Source: Mycobacterium sp. 1465703.0 (GTDB lineage Bacteria; Actinomycetota; Actinomycetes; Mycobacteriales; Mycobacteriaceae). From it: DNA of 64,000 nt. Below are positions 45,560-52,553 of this stretch, piece by piece (positions within the stretch are counted from its first letter, which is position 1; each line of letters opens with the position of its first letter). The notes beneath the pieces were generated by a model. The model was not told the origin of the DNA. It saw only the letters and a list, made by a program, of their open reading frames with translations, and ran no database searches. The position numbers and the translations under genes are program-made. The DNA lies in the NCBI RefSeq assembly GCF_001672975.1, contig NZ_LZKU01000183.1:1-64000 (forward strand). The letters run 5' to 3'.

Positions 45560-47353
45560 CGCGGCGGGCCCGACCACACCGGCCTGCACGATTTTGACGA
45601 TGACGAATGCGACGGCAACCACCAGGTAGCCCCGCAGGGTGAACAGCCCCGCCCGGCGCATCGATGACATCGTCGGCCGATCGAGCAGCGCGAGGTTCGG
45701 GGTCTGCCAGGCGGCCCGGTCCTGTCGCCGAACGGCCCGCCGCTCGTCGCGCGTAAGCGACGACGCCTCGTCGAGTTCTTCGACCTCCTCCGGATCCAGG
45801 CCGCCGCCGAGCGTGCGGACGATGGCTTCGGCGTCGGTCATGTTGCGGTGCCGCCGGCCGGCGATGATCATTGCCGCGCCGCCGACGATGCCTAACACCG
45901 CTCCGCCGGCAAGGCCCTCCTCGAGCGTGGCGGCGGACAGGTGCGGGAAGAATGTGGCGGCCGTCAACGCCAGCGACAGCAACACCAGACACCACACGAT
46001 GGTCCACGCAATGATGTTCTGCCGCACTGTGTTCACCCATGGTCCCAGCACCGCCCGGTCGTTGCACAGCAGCACTAGAAACACGGTGGCCGAGGGAAGC
46101 AGGACACCGGCAAGCGCCTGGACACCCTGCGTCACCAGGCCCAGGATGTGGTCGGGGCTGAAGGAGACGGCCGCCGAAACCCCGAGTAATACCGCGTAGC
46201 CAGCGTAGAACAACGGGGCCTCGCTGATCTTCCAATGCAGCGAGTGCCGCTTGCCCATCGCATCACCGACCGCATAGGTGGTCGCCAGGCCGACGGCGTT
46301 GGCGCCGATCAGCGAGGCGTCCAGCAGGATGATCGCGAACAGCACGCCCAGCGTGCCGCCTCGGTGCTTCGACAATCCCGCGGCGACCGCGCCCGCATCG
46401 GTGAAGTGACCGGCGTCGGCGGTGCCGGTCAGTCCGAACGCCGCCACCGCCATCAACGCCGTCGCGCCGACCATGACCACGACGATTCCGATGGCCAGAT
46501 CCGCTCGGCCGTATGGGATCCAGCGGGCGGTGATGCGCTTGTCCACCACGTTGGACTGCTGGAAGAACAGCTGCCACGGCGCGACCGTGGTGCCCACGAT
46601 CGCGACCACCAGCAGCAGCACCGTCGAGTTGAGCCCACCCGGGAACTGCGGGATCAGGCCCGCCACCGTCGCTTTCGGGGTCGGATGCACCAGCCACACC
46701 AGCGGGAAGATCAGCACGTTCACGGCAATCAGCAGGAACATCAGCCGCTCCCAGCGGCGGAACGAACCGCCGGCCACCACCGCGAACAGCAGTACGGCCG
46801 CGGCTGGGACGGCAAACATTCTGGGGCACCCCAGGAACCCGAGAGCCATTGAGACACCGATGAATTCGGTCACGATCGTCAAGGCGTTCAGGATTAACAG
46901 ATCACCGACGCTGAAGGCGCCCCAGAATTTGCCGAACCGCTCGAATATCAAGCGCGCGTGGCCAACCCGGGCCACCGCACCCAGCCGCAGCACCATCTCC
47001 TGGTTCACGTACAGCACCGGAATCAGCAGCGCCAGCGTCCACAGCAGGCCCATGCCGTAATTCTGGCCGGCCTGCGCGTAGGTCGCGACGCCACCGGCGT
47101 CGTTGTCGCCCACCATGACGATCAGCCCCGGACCGGTGATGACTGCCAATGTGCGCAAGCGGCGCCAACGTCCACTGAACGCCCCGTAGCCACCGTGCCC
47201 GTCGCGCCGGATGCGCCCGAACGCGCCGACGATGTCGCCGACGTGCGCAGAATCCAGCACCGTCGGGCTTTGCGCCTCGCGGCGTGCGTCATGCGGCGTG
47301 GCGGCGGCGAACCCCGAGTCGCGGCGGCCGCCGCCGGTGTCGATCGAAGACAT
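45551..47353 (-). CDS. NRAMP-related transporter with altered metal-site motifs, predicted Mg2+ importer
   Basis: This 600-residue membrane protein has about eleven hydrophobic helices of the NRAMP/LeuT fold. In TM1 the canonical DPGNFAT is DAGGVAT (ITGPGLIVMVGDNDAGGVATYA): Asp is kept but Asn is Gly. In TM6 the MPH motif is replaced (SLIGANAVGLATTY). Loss of the Met and Asn that bind transition metals is known from NRAMP-related Mg2+ transporters (NRMTs). The long cytoplasmic C-terminal tail is charged (DPEEVEELDEASSLTRDERR). Upstream lie a small ORF and an M-box riboswitch, supporting Mg2+ as substrate. ATG 47353 has GCGAGGA upstream; the ORF extension to 47413 is unsupported. Its 3' end overlaps the MDR gene by 9 bases. 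Confidence 0.82.
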   Translation of the reverse strand: MSSIDTGGGRRDSGFAAATPHDARREAQSPTVLDSAHVGDIVGAFGRIRRDGHGGYGAFSGRWRRLRTLAVITGPGLIVMVGDNDAGGVATYAQAGQNYGMGLLWTLALLIPVLYVNQEMVLRLGAVARVGHARLIFERFGKFWGAFSVGDLLILNALTIVTEFIGVSMALGFLGCPRMFAVPAAAVLLFAVVAGGSFRRWERLMFLLIAVNVLIFPLVWLVHPTPKATVAGLIPQFPGGLNSTVLLLVVAIVGTTVAPWQLFFQQSNVVDKRITARWIPYGRADLAIGIVVVMVGATALMAVAAFGLTGTADAGHFTDAGAVAAGLSKHRGGTLGVLFAIILLDASLIGANAVGLATTYAVGDAMGKRHSLHWKISEAPLFYAGYAVLLGVSAAVSFSPDHILGLVTQGVQALAGVLLPSATVFLVLLCNDRAVLGPWVNTVRQNIIAWTIVWCLVLLSLALTAATFFPHLSAATLEEGLAGGAVLGIVGGAAMIIAGRRHRNMTDAEAIVRTLGGGLDPEEVEELDEASSLTRDERRAVRRQDRAAWQTPNLALLDRPTMSSMRRAGLFTLRGYLVVAVAFVIVKIVQAGVVGPAASL

Positions 47354-47468
47354 CGAATCCTCGCTATCTCGAGCAGTTCTCACCTCGCGGTGAGGCAGTC
47401 GTGGTTGCGGCACTCAACGCGCCGGCGGCGACGGGCGGCGCTGTGACGCCCGTCGCCGAGGCAGTGGT

Positions 47469-47684
47469 TCAGCGGTGGTTGCTGTCCGAACCCGAGGCGT
47501 GGCCACCCAGCGATGCGGTGACCATTGCGATCGGCATCCTCGACACGTACAGGTTGGCCCGTTCTTGCGGCGTCAGGCGGGCCCGCCGGTGAACCCTGTT
47601 GGCCAGCAACCGGCCCGCACGCAGCATCGAGACCCCACGCACCCGGGAGACAGTGGAAAGACGGTGTGTAACAACAAAAGCCAT
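47469..47684 (-). CDS. M-box-linked arginine-rich small protein, 71 residues
   Basis: The frame starts at an ATG with an excellent AGGAGAAG Shine-Dalgarno 3 bases away. The product begins MAFVVTHRLSTVSRVRGVSM and contains RAGRLLANRVHRRARLTPQERANLYVSRMPIAMV; it is strongly basic with an amphipathic middle and a hydrophilic tail. It lies between the M-box leader and the NRAMP-related gene (115 bases downstream). In M. tuberculosis the small gene Rv1535 also follows an M-box; whether this protein is its homologue needs an alignment. A role as a regulatory or stabilising microprotein for Mg2+ transport is inference only. Confidence 0.72.
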   Translation of the reverse strand: MAFVVTHRLSTVSRVRGVSMLRAGRLLANRVHRRARLTPQERANLYVSRMPIAMVTASLGGHASGSDSNHR

Positions 47685-47751
47685 GATCTTCTCCTGGCGG
47701 CAGACCGATCGGCAGCGACACGACCTGTCAGACGCGCAGGACCAAGAGAGG

Positions 47752-47826
47752 TCAGGCGGTGAAGGAAATGCCGGAACCGGATCGGGACAAGACGGATTTC
47801 GGATAGGGACTATCGCCGGGACTCAT
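47752..47826 (-). CDS. putative upstream leader peptide (24 residues) in the M-box leader
   Basis: Within the leader, 106 bases after the aptamer, an ATG (complement of 47824-47826) follows a GAGGAGG and GAGGGCGAG ribosome site. It encodes MSPGDSPYPKSVLSRSGSG and five further residues before TGA. Prolines at positions 3, 7 and 9 with an Asp at 5 recall the proline-containing MgtL leader peptide that senses Mg2+ through ribosome behaviour in Salmonella. Conservation has not been tested, so this is a candidate. A 5-bp hairpin (GATAG-tcc-CTATC) lies within its codons. Confidence 0.45.
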   Translation of the reverse strand: MSPGDSPYPKSVLSRSGSGISFTA

Positions 47827-47899
47827 CTCGCCCTCACCTCCTCACGGCCAAGACACACGCGGGTGTCACCACATTCACCTGGACGAAAGAGGCAGGAAT

Positions 47900-47923
47900 G
47901 ACCCGCGACACATGCCGCGGGTC
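47900..47923 (-). other. GC-rich hairpin downstream of the M-box aptamer
   Basis: GACCCGCG (47900-47907) and CGCGGGTC (47916-47923) form a perfect 8-bp stem with an 8-base loop just after the aptamer in the transcript. It lacks a following U-run, so it may act as a Rho-linked or pausing element of the expression platform and not as an intrinsic terminator. Confidence 0.5.
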
Positions 47924-47931
47924 GCACCCCT

Positions 47932-48086
47932 CTCGTCGGAGCTTCGGCACTGCACGGCGTATCCGGAACATTCCAGAAGCCACTTGGGCTCAACCCTTGG
48001 GTCCGGGAAGAGCTGTCCTGACCCGGGGCGTCTCTCGACGTTCGGGGTCAGTGGCCTGTATCCATGCAGACGCCTCACCTACCGAG
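47932..48086 (-). ncRNA. M-box (ykoK) Mg2+ riboswitch
   Basis: On the minus strand the segment opens CTCGGTAGGTGAGGC (48072-48086) and closes CAGTGCCGAAGCTC (47939-47952) followed by CGAG, which pairs with the opening CTCG as P1. These two blocks are the most conserved parts of the ykoK/M-box leader (GGTGAGGCUCC and CAGTGCTAAAGCUC), with the expected length of about 155 bases between ends. Internal stems such as CCCGGGTC regions are present. Established role: Mg2+ binding represses downstream expression. Downstream here are the leader ORF, the 71-residue small protein and the NRAMP-related transporter. Confidence 0.88.
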
Positions 48087-48101
48087 GTGCTTGCGGGCTC
48101 C

Positions 48102-48131
48102 ATAGTGGCACCGGGGCCATAGCCTCGTCAA
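48102..48131 (-). promoter_or_regulatory. candidate promoter of the M-box transcript
   Basis: On the minus strand TTGACG (48126-48131) and CACTAT (48102-48107) are separated by 18 bases. The implied start near 48095 lies just ahead of the M-box P1 stem. Confidence 0.5.
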
Positions 48132-48192
48132 ACTCTCAGCGAAGCGCTGACGCCCGCCCGCGCTCTCCCAGCGCCCGCCCAGCCGGCGCGCC

Positions 48193-48198
48193 TAGGCT
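48193..48198 (+). promoter_or_regulatory. -10 hexamer of a leaderless O-methyltransferase gene
   Basis: TAGGCT ends 7 bases before ATG 48206 and no Shine-Dalgarno is present between, the layout of a leaderless transcript. Confidence 0.45.
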
Positions 48199-48205
48199 CG
48201 ACGCC

Positions 48206-48865
48206 ATGACCACAACGTTGCAGGATCCGCGGGTCGCGTCGACGCTCGACCGCATGTATACCGAGTCGAAGAACCAGATGTCGCTGCTGCGCGAGCGGCG
48301 CGGCACCTTCGACCGGCCGATGACCACGCAGGAACGCACCGAGGCGATGAGCGAGTTCTACATCCCGGTGACGCCGGAAGCCGGACGGCTGCTGTACTCA
48401 CTGGTGCGCGCCACCCGCCCGGCCACCGTCGTCGAATTCGGCATGTCGTTCGGGATCTCCGCCGTTCACCTGGCCGCCGCGGTGCGCGACAACGGCACCG
48501 GCCGGGTGGTGACCACCGAGCTCAGCGACACCAAGATCGCCGCGGCCAAGCAGACGTTCTCCGAGACCGGCCTGGACGACCTGATCACCATCCTCGAAGG
48601 CGATGCCCTGTCCACGCTGGCGGACTTGGCGGGACCGGTCGATTTTGTCTTGCTGGACGGCTGGAAAGACCTGTACTTGCCGATCATCGAGCTGCTCGAG
48701 CCCCGTCTGTCCACGGGTGCGTTGGTCATCGCCGACAACGCCAGCTCGGCCGATATGGCGCCCTATCTCGATCGGGTGCGTAACCAGGACAACGGCTACG
48801 TGAGCTTCAACTTCCTGGTCCGCGACAGCGACAGCATGGAGATCAGCTGCCGCACAAGCGGTTAG
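48206..48865 (+). CDS. class I SAM O-methyltransferase, Rv0187-like
   Basis: The 219-residue protein is a catechol-type O-methyltransferase with a cap helix, then the SAM loop VVEFGMSFGISAVHLAAAV (motif I), VVTTELSDTKIAAAKQTF, VDFVLLDGWKDLYLPIIELLEP (metal-binding Asp) and VIADNASSADM. Length and sequence resemble Rv0187, reported as a divalent-metal-dependent catechol methyltransferase. ATG 48206 was chosen for the conserved MTTTLQDPRVASTLDRMY start; the longer frame runs through the M-box region and is not real. Convergent with the acyltransferase gene, 3 bases apart. Confidence 0.88.
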   Translation: MTTTLQDPRVASTLDRMYTESKNQMSLLRERRGTFDRPMTTQERTEAMSEFYIPVTPEAGRLLYSLVRATRPATVVEFGMSFGISAVHLAAAVRDNGTGRVVTTELSDTKIAAAKQTFSETGLDDLITILEGDALSTLADLAGPVDFVLLDGWKDLYLPIIELLEPRLSTGALVIADNASSADMAPYLDRVRNQDNGYVSFNFLVRDSDSMEISCRTSG

Positions 48866-48868
48866 GGA

Positions 48869-50863
48869 CTATCTCAGCGATTCCTCGAGCCACGGCGTCA
48901 GCCACTTCACCCCTTCAGGGGTGAGGTGGACGCCGTCGCTGCGCACCTTGATGCCGTCGACCTTGGCGGTATAGACCCCGTCCGGACACAACTTCTTGTT
49001 CAAGTCGAGGATCGCCACGTTCGGATGATGGCTAACCGTCTTGCGCAGCATGCTGTTCCACAAGTTGACCCGATCCGGCTGGTCCTCCGGATACAGCCGG
49101 CCGTCCGGCTTCTCACCGCCCCGGCTGTAGGGCACCGTGGCGACCACCACGTGGACACCGGTCGCACCGACGACGGTCAACGCCCGCTCCAGCTCACCGT
49201 TGAGATAGGCGTCGAAGGTCGGGTCGCCGATGTGGGTCCACTGTCCCTCGTTGACCCGGTCCACCGTTTCCCAGCGTCCGATGACCAGCAGCGCGACATC
49301 TGGCTGGTCCTGGCTGACCTGCCTCGACCAGCGGATCGGCCACCCGTCGCATTCGGACCTTTGCTCCAGGGTCTGGCCGATGTAGCGATAGGGCGTGCCG
49401 CGCACCAGGCTGCATCCGATGACGGTGTGGTCGAGGAAGGCAAACCCCGGCGTCGGTGGAAGGTAGTGCATCCAGGTCCACCCGATCGAATCACCGAACA
49501 CCGAAACGGTGAACGGCCGGTTCGTATCTCGGGGCCGGCTTGCGGCGGGTGGCGACTGCGAGACGGCCGCGACCGCCGAGACGCCGGGCGGTAGACCGGC
49601 CTCACGTAAACCGGGGCCGGTCCCCACCGGGACCACCAACAACGTCACCGCGGCCGCGCTGGCCACGGTCGCCGCCGCCAGCGGCAGCAACGGCACCCGT
49701 GCCGGCCGCCAGCGCCGGATGGGTTGTTCGAGTAGCCAATACGATGCGGCGGCCACTGCCAGCGTGGCGGCGCTCCGCGCGGCGAACAACGGCAGCCCGG
49801 ACCATCCTGTGCGTTCGCCGTTGAGCGCCAAGAAGATTGGCCAGTGCCACAGGTAGACGCCGTAGGAGATGGTGCCGAGCCACACCAGCGGTCGCAACGC
49901 GAGGGCGCGGGCCACCAGTCCGCGCTGTTCCAACGCGACCGGGGCGATCACGACGACGGCCGCAATCGCGACCCCGATCAACAGGCCGTGGCGAAATTCG
50001 CCGCTGGCACCGGTGGCGTAGTGCGTCGCCGCCGCCAATCCTGCCAGACCCAACAGCGGCAGAATTCGGGCGATCCGGCGTCCCCACCGGCTGCGGATCA
50101 TGCACCAGCCGCGGTTCATCGACGGCCAGTCCCGCACCAGCAGCGCCGCCGACGCGGCGCCGATCAGGAGAGCCTGCGCGCGGGTGTCGGTGCCGAAGTA
50201 GATCCGGTCCCGAGTGCCGTCGGTTGCCATGACGATGGTGAGCGCCGCGGAAATCGAGGCGCCCACCGTGGCGATCAGGAAGGTGGTGAACCGCACGCCG
50301 CCGACGGTGGCCCGGGTGCCGCGGCGCCGCGCTCGCGCGGCCAGCAGCAGCGTGGCCGCGATGAGCAGCACCGGCCAGACGAAGTAGTACTGCTCCTCCA
50401 CCCCGAGAGACCAGGTGTGCTGTAGCGGCGAGGGCGGGGCGCCCTGGGTGAAGTAGTCGGTTTTCTGGGAGACGAACCGCCAGTTGGCCATCCACACAAA
50501 CGCGGCGATGGCGTCGTCGCGCAGGCCGGTGAGGGATCGGTCGGGCAGCAGCTGGCGGGCCGCGGCCACGGTGAGCACCATCAACACCAGCGCCGGCAGC
50601 AGCCGCCGCGCGCGACGGATCCAGAAGCCGGTCAATTCGATACGACCGCTGCGCCCCAGCTCGTCCAGCAGCAGCGAGGTGATCAGGAATCCGCTGAGCA
50701 CGAAAAAGACGTCGACGCCGATGAATCCGCCGCTGACGCCGGGAATGCCGCCGTGTCCGATGAGCACCAGCGCAACCGCGATGGCGCGGAGTCCGTCGAG
50801 TGCCGGGATTCCGCTGACCCGCTCCGGCCGGTCCCAGATCGCCAACCGGCCGACCCGGCGCAC
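48869..50863 (-). CDS. membrane acyltransferase 3 with C-terminal SGNH domain
   Basis: The 664-residue protein has an OafA/YrhL-type acyltransferase domain with about ten helices (GIPALDGLRAIAVALVLIGHGG, GVDVFFVLSGFLITSLLL, WSLGVEEQYYFVWP) and, after a periplasmic linker, an SGNH hydrolase-like domain (VSVFGDSIGWTWMHYL, with GDS nucleophile and DGVHLTPEG for the Asp-x-x-His pair). It O-acylates an envelope polysaccharide or lipid. It resembles Rv0111, which also sits close to this block. The start codon GTG 50863 is not supported by a clear Shine-Dalgarno. The adjacent 235 bases (50864-51098) contain no gene. Confidence 0.88.
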   Translation of the reverse strand: MRRVGRLAIWDRPERVSGIPALDGLRAIAVALVLIGHGGIPGVSGGFIGVDVFFVLSGFLITSLLLDELGRSGRIELTGFWIRRARRLLPALVLMVLTVAAARQLLPDRSLTGLRDDAIAAFVWMANWRFVSQKTDYFTQGAPPSPLQHTWSLGVEEQYYFVWPVLLIAATLLLAARARRRGTRATVGGVRFTTFLIATVGASISAALTIVMATDGTRDRIYFGTDTRAQALLIGAASAALLVRDWPSMNRGWCMIRSRWGRRIARILPLLGLAGLAAATHYATGASGEFRHGLLIGVAIAAVVVIAPVALEQRGLVARALALRPLVWLGTISYGVYLWHWPIFLALNGERTGWSGLPLFAARSAATLAVAAASYWLLEQPIRRWRPARVPLLPLAAATVASAAAVTLLVVPVGTGPGLREAGLPPGVSAVAAVSQSPPAASRPRDTNRPFTVSVFGDSIGWTWMHYLPPTPGFAFLDHTVIGCSLVRGTPYRYIGQTLEQRSECDGWPIRWSRQVSQDQPDVALLVIGRWETVDRVNEGQWTHIGDPTFDAYLNGELERALTVVGATGVHVVVATVPYSRGGEKPDGRLYPEDQPDRVNLWNSMLRKTVSHHPNVAILDLNKKLCPDGVYTAKVDGIKVRSDGVHLTPEGVKWLTPWLEESLR

Positions 50864-51098
50864 GGGAGCGACCCATCGGGGCCGAACACGACGAGCCGGT
50901 GCGGGGTGAGACCCGCCCGGCCCGGTGCTTACTGTTAGCGCGCCGTGACTACCGTCTCGCCCGGCGCCAATGTCGATGCCGATACGTCGCTGCCCCTCCT
51001 GTTGATCGGGGCCAGCTTAAAGGCGGGCGAGCAGGATTCCGTGGAGGACACGCAACCGTTTTTGACGCCGTGGATAGTTCGGTTCTGGGCCTGACGCT

Positions 51099-52526
51099 TT
51101 AGGCCTTGTCGGGCGCGTAGCCCAGCGTGCTTTTGACTTCCAGGTACTCGTGGAAACCGAAGTCGCTCCACTCGCGGCCGTTGCCGCTGCGCTTGTAGCC
51201 GCCGAACGGCGCGTTCATGTCGAAGGCGTGGTTGATCGTCACCCATCCCGCGCGGATCTTGCGGGCGACATCACGCGCCTTGTCGAGGTCGGCGCCCGAA
51301 ACAAAGCCGGCCAGGCCGTATTCGGTGTCGTTGGCGATCTCGACGGCGTGGTCGATGTCGTCATACCCGAGGATGCACAGCACCGGCCCGAAGATCTCCT
51401 CGCGCGCGATCGTCATGTCATTGGTGACATTGGCGAAGACGGTCGGCTTGACGTAGTAGCCCGTGTCCAGCCCGGCCGGCCGGCCCGGGCCGCCGACGAC
51501 TAGGGTTGCGCCCTCGTCGATGCCTTGCTGGATCAGGCGCTGGACCTTCTCGAACTGTGCCTTCGAGGCCACCGGGCCGATCGCCGTCGCGTCGTCGCTG
51601 CCCACCTGGACTTGCTCGGCCGCCTGGCGCGCGATCGTAATAGCCTCGGCCATCCGCGAGTTCGGGACCAGCATGCGAGACGGCGCGTTACAGCTCTGCC
51701 CCGAGTTGGGCATCATGTTGGCGACGCCGGCGCTGACGCCCTCGGCGAAGCCGTCGTCGTCGAGGACGATGTTGGGGCTCTTACCGCCCAGTTCTTGGGT
51801 CACTCGCTTCACGGTGGAGGCGGCATTCTTGGCCACCTCGACACCGGCGCGGGTGGAGCCGGTGAACGAGACCATGTCGATATCGGGATGGCTGGCCAGG
51901 GCCACGCCCACGCCCGCGCCGTCGCCGTTCACCAGGTTGAACACCCCGGCCGGTACGCCCGCGGCGTGCAGGATCTCGGTGAAGATGTAGGGCGAATACG
52001 GTGCGACCTCACTGGGTTTCAGGATGACGGTGCACCCGGTCGCCAATGCGGGGTAAACCTTGACCGCGACCTGGTTGATCGGCCAATTCCACGGCGTGAT
52101 CAAACCGCAGACCCCGATCGGCTCCTTGGCGATCAGGGTTGCCCCTTTTTGTTCCTCGAATGGGAAGTTCTTCAGTGCGTCGATGGCCGTGGTCAGGTGA
52201 CCGATCCCGAGAAAGACCTGCGGTCCGGCGGCCAGTGAGGGCGGTGCGCCGATCTCTTCGGTGACGGCTTCGGCGAGGTCATTCGCGCGCTTCTGGTATT
52301 CGGCGAGGATGGCCTGCAACAGATCCAGACGCTGTTCGCGGGTGCTTTGCGACCAGCCGGCGAAAGCCCGCCGGGCGGCCTGGACCGCGACGTCGACGTC
52401 GGCCGCCGACCCCAGCGAGATCTTCCCGGAAACCTGCTCGGTTGCCGGGTTTTCCACCTCGAAGGCGTTGGGCCGCACCGGGTCGACCCATCGGCCGTCG
52501 ATGTAGAACTTCAGGTATTCGCGCAT
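51099..52526 (-). CDS. aldehyde dehydrogenase (NAD(P)+), last gene of the catabolic operon
   Basis: This 475-residue ALDH has ITPWNWPINQVAVKVYPALATGCTV, the catalytic Glu in QELGGKSPNIVL and Cys in NSGQSCNAPSRM, and EEIFGPVLCILGY. It oxidises an aldehyde to a carboxylate. The gene lies 27 bases downstream of the ThDP enzyme gene, so the aldehyde may come from that enzyme's reaction. ATG 52526 has AAGGATGG upstream. In the operon it follows Rieske, monooxygenase, SDR, CoA-transferase and ThDP genes. Confidence 0.92.
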   Translation of the reverse strand: MREYLKFYIDGRWVDPVRPNAFEVENPATEQVSGKISLGSAADVDVAVQAARRAFAGWSQSTREQRLDLLQAILAEYQKRANDLAEAVTEEIGAPPSLAAGPQVFLGIGHLTTAIDALKNFPFEEQKGATLIAKEPIGVCGLITPWNWPINQVAVKVYPALATGCTVILKPSEVAPYSPYIFTEILHAAGVPAGVFNLVNGDGAGVGVALASHPDIDMVSFTGSTRAGVEVAKNAASTVKRVTQELGGKSPNIVLDDDGFAEGVSAGVANMMPNSGQSCNAPSRMLVPNSRMAEAITIARQAAEQVQVGSDDATAIGPVASKAQFEKVQRLIQQGIDEGATLVVGGPGRPAGLDTGYYVKPTVFANVTNDMTIAREEIFGPVLCILGYDDIDHAVEIANDTEYGLAGFVSGADLDKARDVARKIRAGWVTINHAFDMNAPFGGYKRSGNGREWSDFGFHEYLEVKSTLGYAPDKA

Positions 52527-52553
52527 CAGACCATCCTTTTCTTACAGCGTGCC

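Noticed and set aside
50864-51098. plus-strand start near 50945 in the gap between the acyltransferase and ALDH genes
   Set aside because: Short, no Shine-Dalgarno and no protein-like pattern; treated as non-coding.
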